Origin: Methanoculleus frigidifontis
GTDB lineage: Archaea; Halobacteriota; Methanomicrobia; Methanomicrobiales; Methanoculleaceae
Length of the DNA stretch: 64,000 nucleotides
Assembly (NCBI RefSeq): GCF_030464345.1
Contig: NZ_VCYH01000001.1
Location: 310,001 to 374,000, forward strand
Direction: 5' to 3'
Shown here in pieces: positions 8,113 through 15,342 of the stretch (positions are counted from its first letter, which is position 1; each line of letters begins with the position of its first letter). A program made the position numbers and the translations under genes. A model generated the notes under the pieces. That model saw nothing but the letters and a program-made list of their open reading frames with translations. It was not told where the DNA came from and did no database searches.

Positions 8113-9042
8113 ATGGAAAACATCGACATCATTACCGAAGGATCCGTCTCCGTACCGAATATTTACCACTACCGCGGCGTCGCCTGCACTGCCGTCGCCG
8201 TCCCCTTCCTCGTCCCGGGGGAGGGGGACCGGCGCGAGCGGGTGTACCACCGCTACGAGTGTGCCAGAGGCTTCTGTCACGCCGTCGTCTGTTGGGCGCC
8301 GGGATCGGGCGGGCTGCCCTCCCCGCACCTGGAGGCGTTCGACGACGAGGACGCCCTCTTTGCGGCGTACCCCTGCCTCCGCGACCGGGTCCGCGAGATG
8401 GCCGCCGGCACCGGCTGGCTGCTCCGGCCCTACCGCGTCGCCCGCGACATCTTCCAGCGCTGGCGGGACGAGGCTCCGGCGGCAGTCGACATCATGCCGA
8501 TCGAGCTTCCGGAGAAGTGTTGCTTCCTGATCCGGCTGCGCGGCTGGATGAGCAAACCGCTCTACAGCCAGGTGACGCTCCCGGTCGGACTGCTCGAGTT
8601 CCGGCAGGGCGAGGCAGGGGCGGCCGCCACGCTGCGGGCCGCCGGCACCGTCAACGGCCTCGCCGCCCTGTACCCGGACATCCGGCCGTATCTGGATCAC
8701 GGGCTGCAGCACTCCCTCACCGCCCGCCTCGAGCAGAAGCGGATGCTCCTTGCGAACTTCGGCGGTGACCGCCGCCCCGACGAGCCTCTGGTGACCGTGC
8801 TCCCGCTGCAGGGCGGCGGCCGCCCATACCTCCTGGTCCGGCGCCGTTTTGTGCGCCCAATCGGGTCCGGCAGGGACTGCTTCACCCTGCTGGCCTGGAC
8901 GGGCGAGGCCGAGAAAGCGGAGAGCGTCTGCGCCGAGTATGCGACGCTCGGTGACGTCGTCCGGGAGCACCCCGACCTCGAGGCGCCGCTGGTGAACTAC
9001 TACCAGGACGTCGTGCCGACTGCAGGGGGCGGGGCAGAATGA
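8113..9042 (+). CDS. Cassette module protein 1
   Basis: The 309-residue protein belongs to a family found three times here (also 9039-10682 and 14236-14964). Residues about 15-95 hold the first module: a strand like VAVPF, then RERVYHRYE, HAVVCW, and FDDEDALFAAYPCLR. The second module starts at RPYRVARDIFQRWR. The C-terminal module has LPLQGGGRPYLLVRRR, FTLLAW and LGDVVREHPDLEAPL. No catalytic motif is seen, so a structural or substrate-binding role is more likely. The ATG at 8113 sits six bases after a strong GAGGTGA site. It overlaps the next gene by four bases. Confidence 0.7.
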   Translation: MENIDIITEGSVSVPNIYHYRGVACTAVAVPFLVPGEGDRRERVYHRYECARGFCHAVVCWAPGSGGLPSPHLEAFDDEDALFAAYPCLRDRVREMAAGTGWLLRPYRVARDIFQRWRDEAPAAVDIMPIELPEKCCFLIRLRGWMSKPLYSQVTLPVGLLEFRQGEAGAAATLRAAGTVNGLAALYPDIRPYLDHGLQHSLTARLEQKRMLLANFGGDRRPDEPLVTVLPLQGGGRPYLLVRRRFVRPIGSGRDCFTLLAWTGEAEKAESVCAEYATLGDVVREHPDLEAPLVNYYQDVVPTAGGGAE

Positions 9043-10682
9043 ATCTCGATCCTGCACCCGGCAGAGAGCCCCGCTTCGCCGGCCCCCTCGGCTACGTCCT
9101 CCGGTCCGCCTGCTGCGGCGGCACCCGGGTGGATATCATTCCGTTTGTGGCCGACGAGCCGGCGGACGCGATCCAGCCCGTTCTGAACGAGCGGATCTAC
9201 ACCCGGGTCCGGCCGGAAGGAGCCGACCTGCACGCCGTCGTGGGCTGGCGGTGGGACGAATCGGCGGGCGGGATCGCGCCGGACATGACGGTGTACGCTG
9301 ACCGGGAGGATACACTGTCGGCGCACCCGGCGCTCCGTGAGCGTGCCCGGGCTTTCGAGAGCGCCGAGGTCAGGAAATTTCCCGTGCGCAGCCAGGATGA
9401 GCGGAGGTGGAGTATCCACGGTGCAGTCTACGAGCTCCCGCCCTACCACTCAACTCCAGGGCTCTTCCTCACCGGGTTCGGGGAGGAGATGCCGTCCGTG
9501 AGGGTCACGCCTCTGGAGATGGGCGGCTGCTCCCTTCTCTTCGAGCGTCACGGATATCGATTTCTTAAGAAAGGAACCTTCCTGCACGCGAGTGCCCGGC
9601 ACCGCCCATTGCGCCCGGGGCTGCTCGAGATCCGGCCGGAGGGCTCCGGTTTTGCGCTTGTCATGCACCCGGGCAGCGATCCGCGGAACGGGGCGGTCCG
9701 GTTCGATGGGTTCCCCCACTTCAGCGAGTGTCTCGGGTACGCACAGGAGGTCGCTGCCGCGGAAAGTACGCGGAGCCGCCCGTGGATCTTGCCGGTGAGG
9801 CGCGCTACCGTCGGGAAGACTCCCGGAAAGACCCCGTCCGGCCTGCAGGTCTACACCCTGCAGTACCTCCGGGGTGGGGTGACCGCCGACATCGTCCCCT
9901 TCTTCACGGATGGGGATACCCCCGAACGGGTCTACGTGCGGTTCGCCTCCCGGGCCGCCGAGAGCCACGCCGTCGCGGAGTGGGTGCGGGAGGACACCTG
10001 GGGGCGGCGGTTCGTCATCACGCCGTTCGATGACCGGGAGTCGCTCTCCGCCGCGTACCCCGTCCTCCGGGAGGCAGTTGAAGCCGCCGGGGCGCAGGAA
10101 ACCTGGCGGCTGCCGCCGTTCCACCCGATACAGGACGTCTTCCAGCAGTGGCGCTGCAGGAACAGGCCGAGGGTCACGGTCGCGCCTGCGGAGAGGGGCA
10201 GTGTCTGTTCCGTCGCGTTTGAGTCGCGGATGCCCTGGGAAGGGAACATGCCCAGGGTCATAGGCGCGGCCGGCACGGACGGCGTGACGTTGATCCTCCC
10301 CGGGGAACATCCCGGTCTTGCGGCCGACCTGGAGTATGGCAGGGGTCTCTTCCGAAACGCGGGCACCGTGCAGTGGCAGGATGTGGTTCCCGGAAGCTTC
10401 GGCGCAACGCCCAGGCGGTCCAACGGGGGGCTGCAGACGCTCCCCATGCGGGACGAGGACGGTCAGGAGTCGCTCCTCATCCAGCGGGGAGCAGACCAGT
10501 CCGCCTTCACCCTCATCACCTGGCCGGAGGGGGAAGAGGCCGGCCCGGAGAACGCTTCCCGAGGGTATCTGGGGGTCGAGGATATCCTCCGTGCACACCC
10601 CGAACTCGAAGCATCGCTCATCTGCGCCAACCAGCGGCTCGTCATGGACTGCAGGCACGTCCGGACGGAGGGATCATGGTGA
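9039..10682 (+). CDS. Cassette module protein 2, with the module doubled
   Basis: The 547-residue protein carries two full copies of the module set seen once in its upstream neighbour, plus one C-terminal module. Copy 1 spans about residues 15-240 (VDIIPF, NERIYTRV, DTLSAHPALRERA, then PPYHSTPGLF). Copy 2 spans about 265-450 (ADIVPFF, ERVYVRF, HAVAEW, FDDRESLSAAYPVLREA, then PPFHPIQDVFQQWR). The end has LPMRDEDGQESLLIQR, FTLITW and DILRAHPELEASL. This points to internal duplication within the family. No enzyme motif is visible. It is coupled to both neighbours by overlaps (ATGA at 9039 and 7 bases at 10676). Confidence 0.7.
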   Translation: MNLDPAPGREPRFAGPLGYVLRSACCGGTRVDIIPFVADEPADAIQPVLNERIYTRVRPEGADLHAVVGWRWDESAGGIAPDMTVYADREDTLSAHPALRERARAFESAEVRKFPVRSQDERRWSIHGAVYELPPYHSTPGLFLTGFGEEMPSVRVTPLEMGGCSLLFERHGYRFLKKGTFLHASARHRPLRPGLLEIRPEGSGFALVMHPGSDPRNGAVRFDGFPHFSECLGYAQEVAAAESTRSRPWILPVRRATVGKTPGKTPSGLQVYTLQYLRGGVTADIVPFFTDGDTPERVYVRFASRAAESHAVAEWVREDTWGRRFVITPFDDRESLSAAYPVLREAVEAAGAQETWRLPPFHPIQDVFQQWRCRNRPRVTVAPAERGSVCSVAFESRMPWEGNMPRVIGAAGTDGVTLILPGEHPGLAADLEYGRGLFRNAGTVQWQDVVPGSFGATPRRSNGGLQTLPMRDEDGQESLLIQRGADQSAFTLITWPEGEEAGPENASRGYLGVEDILRAHPELEASLICANQRLVMDCRHVRTEGSW

Positions 10683-11392
10683 GGCGGCGTTTCCAGGAGG
10701 TCCCGCCGTCCGGTGAGGGCGAAGAGCCGGAGGTGTCCTTCACTACCGCCTGGTGCGGGATGGTGGACGAGAGGTTCGTCGTCGACGGCAGCACGGCGGA
10801 GGAAGAGGGGGTCCGGGCGCTCTACCCGGAGGTCTGCGCCGCCCTCGACCGGCAGAAGACGCGAATGACGCCGGACGCGGTCTTGGAGGCCGTAGAAGAG
10901 ATCGTCCGGGGACTGCGCCTCTCCCCGGAGCGCCACGCCCAGGCCATCTACGCGGCGGAGTGGTACGCCGGGCTGGCGTTCCCCGGCTGCCTGGATCCCG
11001 GCGGGTTTCCGCGGCCGGGCCGGCGCACCTCCCGGCGGAACCAGATCATCGCGATGTTCCGCGGCGATTACGTGGAGGAGGTGCCGCAGGATCCGGCGTT
11101 CTTCGCCGTCTTCCCCTCCCCCGAAGAGGTCGAGTACGCCCTCCGGCTCTCCGTTCCGTCCGCTACAATGCACGATGTCTATGAGACCGTCTCCGAACTC
11201 TACAGGACCTTCGGTGCCGCCCCCGACTTCCCGACGCTGGTCGAGCGGCTGCGCCGGAACCCGGAGGTGCTCGGCGCCGGCTACGCTCCGGTCTGGTATG
11301 TCTGGAGAATGGTGACCGACCTGCACCTCCTCATCCGGGACAGGATGCAGGAGGTGCGCGACGCCGCCGGAGCGGGGCGGCCGGCGAGGTGA
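10676..11392 (+). CDS. Helical cassette protein, unknown
   Basis: The 238-residue protein is mostly alpha-helical and resembles nothing I can name. It contains TAWCGMVDERFVVDG near the start, a helix PDAVLEAVEEIVRGLRLS, and a C-terminal pattern LYRTFGAAPDFPTLVERLRRNP. The ATG at 10676 follows a CGGAGGG site and overlaps the previous stop by seven bases. The protease gene begins six bases after its stop. Its place between module proteins and the protease suggests an adaptor, or a protease substrate or inhibitor. That is a guess from position. Confidence 0.65.
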   Translation: MVRRRFQEVPPSGEGEEPEVSFTTAWCGMVDERFVVDGSTAEEEGVRALYPEVCAALDRQKTRMTPDAVLEAVEEIVRGLRLSPERHAQAIYAAEWYAGLAFPGCLDPGGFPRPGRRTSRRNQIIAMFRGDYVEEVPQDPAFFAVFPSPEEVEYALRLSVPSATMHDVYETVSELYRTFGAAPDFPTLVERLRRNPEVLGAGYAPVWYVWRMVTDLHLLIRDRMQEVRDAAGAGRPAR

Positions 11393-11398
11393 TGAGCG

Positions 11399-11947
11399 AT
11401 GGCGATGCTGATCCTCGAGTGCTGCACGAAGAAGGCGGACTACAACCGGGGACGCCGGGACGGCTATGTGCTCAACGAGTTCCTCAAGATGACCGACCAC
11501 CCGGTCGACTACCATGAGATCACGCGGAAGTCCGATCTCCTGAACCTGCTCTCGGGCGGCGGCCCTGAGTACGAGCACGTCTACATCTCCTCGCACGGGG
11601 TCGTGGAGCAGAAGGGCGAGGCCTATCTCCAGCTCCTCCGGGCGCGGGTGTTCCCCGAGGAGTTCCCGGAAGGCTGCTTCGCGAGCGCCGAGCTCGTGGG
11701 ACTCTCGGCCTGTTCGCTCGGGAAGGTCGCGTTCACCGACCGGTTCATGCAGCAGACCGGCGCACGGCTGGTCGTCGGCCCGAAGAAGGAGGTGTACTTC
11801 GTTGACAGCGCGATCTTCTTCTTAAACCTCTTCTACCTGGTGCACTCGCAGAACCGGGGGGTGAAGAGCGCCCTTACCCGCACGAGCGATTACCTGAAGG
11901 GCACCCGGGGGTTTTCGGGGGGGTTCACGGTGAGAAGCAGAGTGTGA
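11399..11947 (+). CDS. CHAT/caspase-like cysteine protease, last gene of the cassette
   Basis: The 182-residue protein has the two catalytic motifs of clan CD proteases: HVYISSHGVVE with His66 and LVGLSACSLG with Cys105. Both follow hydrophobic strands in the right order and spacing for a CHAT domain. The N-terminus MAMLILECC is the first core strand. It is shorter than most CHAT proteins and has no TPR or other sensor domain fused to it, so its trigger must come from partners in the operon. A clear paralogue is at 13646-14185. In bacteria, CHAT proteases act in anti-phage responses by cleaving partner proteins. Such a role here is inference. Confidence 0.8.
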   Translation: MAMLILECCTKKADYNRGRRDGYVLNEFLKMTDHPVDYHEITRKSDLLNLLSGGGPEYEHVYISSHGVVEQKGEAYLQLLRARVFPEEFPEGCFASAELVGLSACSLGKVAFTDRFMQQTGARLVVGPKKEVYFVDSAIFFLNLFYLVHSQNRGVKSALTRTSDYLKGTRGFSGGFTVRSRV

Positions 11948-12033
11948 TTGGGGTTTCTATCACCAACCCCTTCATCTACAGGACGAAAGCATCGAGCGCT
12001 CATACTTCTGCACGGGTACCGAGCATCGTTGCA

Positions 12034-12361
12034 CTTGACTCTGGCGGACACCGTGCCGACCCTGGCGTGAGGGAGGGAATGGCCCTCTCTTTCCGTCCTG
12101 AAATATAGGCAATTTAGCGTCCTTTTTCGATTTTCACGAAGGTTTCCGTGACCGGATCCAGGCGTTGGAATTAAACGACGTATTTCGCTCCGATTGCCGA
12201 GAAACGGCAGGATAATAAGGCCATATTGGCGATATGAGCAAGGGTAATTTTCGGAGGGTGTTTAGTATGGGTCGCCCCAAGATCGGCCGTCTGAGAGCTT
12301 CTGTGAGGGTGCTTTTTCCAGCGGATCCGGCCGGAATTGCTGGTATTTAAGGATTGCTTAA
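12034..12361 (+). repeat. Repeat A, copy 2 (right flank of the cassette)
   Basis: This is the same-orientation partner of 4610-4941. It begins with CTGGCGGACACCGTGCCGA, the tail of a lost copy of the 4143 gene with its stop, and ends at GGATTGCTTAACC. The hairpin TGCCGAGAAACGGCA (about 12197) keeps a stem whose closing base differs from copy 1. The stretch 11948-12406 holds this repeat and no gene. Confidence 0.85.
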
Positions 12362-12406
12362 CCAAACGCCCTGCATTTTTATCGTTGCACCACATAGTGT
12401 GAAACA

Positions 12407-13426
12407 ATGACCAGACTTCCATTCTCCCGAGCGCTGCCCGTCTGTGCAGTGCTCATACTGTTCATCGCCTGCACCGCAGGGTGCACGGTCAACGTCTCGG
12501 TACCTGATGTCACGGTGCCGGATATCACGGTGCCCAGCCTCCCCGGCACACCGGAACCAACACCGACGCCGATCATCATCCCGACCCTGGAGGAGACCGC
12601 CACCCCGACGCCGACCGTGACCGTAGCCCCGCCGGCGGCGAATGGCACGATCCGGATCGGCGCCTTCAACATCCAGGTCTTCGGCGTCACGAAGGCCGGA
12701 AAGCCCGAGGTCATGGACGTGCTCGCCCAAATCATCCGGACCTACGATCTCGTCGCCGTCCAGGAGGTCCGCGACAGTTCCGGCACCGCCCTGCCGGCAC
12801 TCCTCGAGGCCGTGAACGCCGACGGCTCGAACTACACCTACGTTGCGAGCGAGCGGCTCGGCCGGACGAGCAGCAAGGAGCAGTACGCCTACTTCTACGA
12901 CCGGAGCACCGTCGAGCTGACGGCGCCCGGCGCGACCTACCCGGAGCCGGAGGGCACCGACCCGTTCCACCGCCAGCCGTTCATCGCTCCGTTCGCGGCG
13001 CGTGACGGAACCTTCGATGCGGTCTACATCGTCATCCACACTGACCCCGACGAGGCCACCGAGGAGATCGACGCCCTCGACGCCGTGGTGGAGTACGCCC
13101 GCGGGATCTACCCTGCAGAGCAGGACTTCATCGTCCTGGGCGACCTGAACGCCGACGGGTCGTACTTCGATGAGGACGGCGCCACGACGATGAGGGGTGA
13201 GGAATACACCTGGCTGATCACCAATGACTTCGACACCACCACGAAGAGCACGGATGTCACCTACGACCGGATCATCATCACCGACGGTGCCGGCACAGAC
13301 TATGCAGGCGAGGCCGGGGTCTTCCGGTTCGACACGGTCTATGGGCTGAACCAGACAATGACGGAAGATGTCTCAGACCACTACCCGGTATACGCGGTCT
13401 TCTGGACGGGACGCGACGGGGATTGA
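12407..13426 (+). CDS. Secreted DNase-I-like endonuclease lipoprotein
   Basis: The 339-residue protein has a signal peptide with a lipobox-like TAGC (Cys near residue 25), a Thr/Pro-rich linker (residues 40-72), and a DNase I/exonuclease-endonuclease-phosphatase domain. Motifs in order are IGAFNIQVFG, LVAVQEVRD, VIHTDPDE (catalytic His), LGDLNADGSY (Asp/Asn) and DVSDHYPVYA (final Asp-His). It should be anchored outside the membrane and cut extracellular DNA or phosphodiesters. It lies directly after repeat A copy 2 and may use a promoter inside the repeat. A T9 run follows the stop. Confidence 0.9.
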   Translation: MTRLPFSRALPVCAVLILFIACTAGCTVNVSVPDVTVPDITVPSLPGTPEPTPTPIIIPTLEETATPTPTVTVAPPAANGTIRIGAFNIQVFGVTKAGKPEVMDVLAQIIRTYDLVAVQEVRDSSGTALPALLEAVNADGSNYTYVASERLGRTSSKEQYAYFYDRSTVELTAPGATYPEPEGTDPFHRQPFIAPFAARDGTFDAVYIVIHTDPDEATEEIDALDAVVEYARGIYPAEQDFIVLGDLNADGSYFDEDGATTMRGEEYTWLITNDFDTTTKSTDVTYDRIIITDGAGTDYAGEAGVFRFDTVYGLNQTMTEDVSDHYPVYAVFWTGRDGD

Positions 13427-13434
13427 AGAGATAC

Positions 13435-13451
13435 TTTTTTTTTGGGGGGGG
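13435..13451 (+). terminator. T9-G8 homopolymer after the DNase gene
   Basis: Nine T's (13435-13443) are followed at once by eight G's. The T-run is a normal archaeal terminator. The G-run behind it is unusual and prone to slippage. Bases 13452-13645 hold no gene. Confidence 0.5.
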
Positions 13452-13645
13452 TTTCGGGTGTGCAGGATAGCGTTGTGAGGTGGCTAGAGGCAACCCTTGC
13501 GTGTAATCAAAAACGGAGCCTGTGCTACCGAATCGCCCTTAAGAACTCTGTCTATTGCCCCAAACATTACCAAATGTGCAACACGCACTATCAAAACCTG
13601 TGATCAAATCGACAACTCCATAAGGCAACATAATGATCCTCAAAT

Positions 13646-14185
13646 ATGTCGCTGTTAATACTCGAGTGTACTCCAGAGGAGGACAACTACCGAGAGGGAT
13701 TGATCCTTGAGGAATTTTTGGGCATAACTGATCCAAAACTTACGGAGTTCGTTGAAATTCGAGATGATCAAGACTTGCTCGATGTTTTGGAGGATGAAAG
13801 GTATCTGGAAGATTTTGAGATAATCCACCTGAGTGGGCACGGTGTTGTTGAAGATGATATTGGAGCATTTCTGCTCCCCGATGGAGAAGAGATGTATCCC
13901 GAAGATTTTCCTGAGTTCTGTTTTGCAGGTAAGACCGTCTCACTATCTGCATGTCAACTTGGCAGGGTTCAGGCGTTCTGCGATCCGCTTGCTGATCAGA
14001 CGGATGTCAAGAACATAATTGCGCCACAACGTGAGGTTGAATTTATCGATGCGGCAGTATGGTTTGTAAATTTCTACTACTTCTTGCTGATGCATCGGAC
14101 GCGAGTTACCACGGCTTTCGATAAGACGCAGGATCATCTCGAAGGGAAGGTGCACGGCGCATTTCGACTCTGGCAATATGAGTGA
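13646..14185 (+). CDS. CHAT/caspase-like protease, second copy (AT-rich locus)
   Basis: The 179-residue protein is a paralogue of the cassette protease at 11399. Both start with a LLILEC strand, and both have the His motif (IIHLSGHGVVE, His65) and the Cys motif (VSLSACQLG, Cys103). They also share YPEDFPEFCFA against FPEEFPEGCFA and the late EVEFIDAAVWFVNFYYF against EVYFVDSAIFFLNLFYL. It is AT-rich, so it came from a different donor or at a different time. The module-family gene at 14236 follows after 50 bases, with its own TATA box. Confidence 0.8.
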   Translation: MSLLILECTPEEDNYREGLILEEFLGITDPKLTEFVEIRDDQDLLDVLEDERYLEDFEIIHLSGHGVVEDDIGAFLLPDGEEMYPEDFPEFCFAGKTVSLSACQLGRVQAFCDPLADQTDVKNIIAPQREVEFIDAAVWFVNFYYFLLMHRTRVTTAFDKTQDHLEGKVHGAFRLWQYE

Positions 14186-14205
14186 GGTCGTCCATTTTCA
14201 CAAGG

Positions 14206-14214
14206 TTTATATAA
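14206..14214 (+). promoter_or_regulatory. TATA box of the second module-protein gene
   Basis: TTTATATAA is centred 26 bases before the ATG at 14236, so the transcript should be leaderless. This promoter is separate from that of the protease gene upstream. Confidence 0.65.
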
Positions 14215-14235
14215 GCATCTACCCACTTGGCATTC

Positions 14236-14964
14236 ATGGACGATGAGTACGGCGAAGAAAACCTCATAGAGGAGTGGGCTGAGGAAGAAGACGAGGCAGA
14301 AGTTCTGGAATTAACCGATGATAGGGGTATATTCAGTCAAACTGGGATATATAATGTCAATATCCAGAATATCCCCTGTCTGCTCTTGAATGTATTTGGT
14401 GCGAAAGACACTATATCCACGCCAAGAGTGGACGTGATACCATTCATTTTGCCATACTCTTTACGAGGTTATATGGGAGGGTCATACTGTCCTGAGCAGT
14501 TTTGCATTCGGTGCGAGTATCGTGGTCGTGTAAATTACTATCGGCTCGAGTGGTATCATGCTGAAGGACCCTATGGGATAAGGTTCTCCGGGCCATTCGA
14601 AATCTGGAGAAGTCATTGCTTAGACATTGACATGTTAAAGGGTGCGAAACTAATGTTTCAGAGAGATATCGAAAATGGATGGGTATCGGATATTTTTGAC
14701 AGGAAAGATAATTCTGATAGGCAGAAAATTGGCCTTATCCCGATAGTCCTAGACCAGTCAAGTTACATCCTCTTCCAATGGAAATTTAAAGAACACACCC
14801 AGCATGCATGTACCCGGTATGTATTTGCAGAGGTCATCCCAGACAACGACAATCGCTGCTATCGGATACCATATAGATTTGGACTGTTCAAAGACATACT
14901 GAAGAGCAATCCCAACCTCAAAAAGTATTTTCAGAAGCACCCCGAACTGAAACCCAAACCATAA
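14236..14964 (+). CDS. Module-family protein, partner of the second caspase-like protease
   Basis: The 242-residue protein opens with an acidic stretch (DDEYGEENLIEEWAEEEDE). Next comes a module related to those in the cassette: VDVIPFILP, then CIRCEYRGRV and LEWYHAEG. It ends with the same C-terminal module (GLIPIVLDQSSYILFQW, then FKDILKSNPNLKKYF). It thus keeps the outline of the 8113 protein in a shorter, AT-rich version. The start is set by the TATA box 26 bases upstream. Pairing with a caspase-like protease in two separate loci argues that the two families act together. Confidence 0.7.
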   Translation: MDDEYGEENLIEEWAEEEDEAEVLELTDDRGIFSQTGIYNVNIQNIPCLLLNVFGAKDTISTPRVDVIPFILPYSLRGYMGGSYCPEQFCIRCEYRGRVNYYRLEWYHAEGPYGIRFSGPFEIWRSHCLDIDMLKGAKLMFQRDIENGWVSDIFDRKDNSDRQKIGLIPIVLDQSSYILFQWKFKEHTQHACTRYVFAEVIPDNDNRCYRIPYRFGLFKDILKSNPNLKKYFQKHPELKPKP

Positions 14965-15092
14965 TTGCTTTTCAATCTCGTGTCATCTGGCATTTTGCAT
15001 TCGGGATCTGGCTGCCGTGAATTCCTGATCTATAATCAGACACTTAAGCAAAGAAAAAAGACCGACAAGCAGCGTTACTTCTGCTAGGCACC

Positions 15093-15261
15093 CAGCCATG
15101 AGCATGCCCGGCGCCAGCCGGTGATGTGAGTGGCGGTCACCAAGCAGCCGTCACGCTGCGAGGCCGCGCCGAGCGGGTGGGGGCGTCCGGTGCCCAGTAC
15201 ACCGGGAAGAACCAGGGCGATGTTCTGCAGCGACCACCGGGAGCAAAGAAGCTCGCCCGGC
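15093..15261 (+). repeat. Repeat B, copy 1 (partial)
   Basis: About 170 bases match the inner part of 18101-18395 in the same direction, from CAGCC..GAGCATGCCCGGCG to AAGCTCGCCCGGC. The stretch 14965-15342 otherwise holds no gene. Confidence 0.75.
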
Positions 15262-15342
15262 CTGGAAGCAGGCATCCCCGGGATTAAAAAATTTTGAACC
15301 GCGCTCTGACTGATACTATTGAAAATGAAGGATCTTGCCTAA

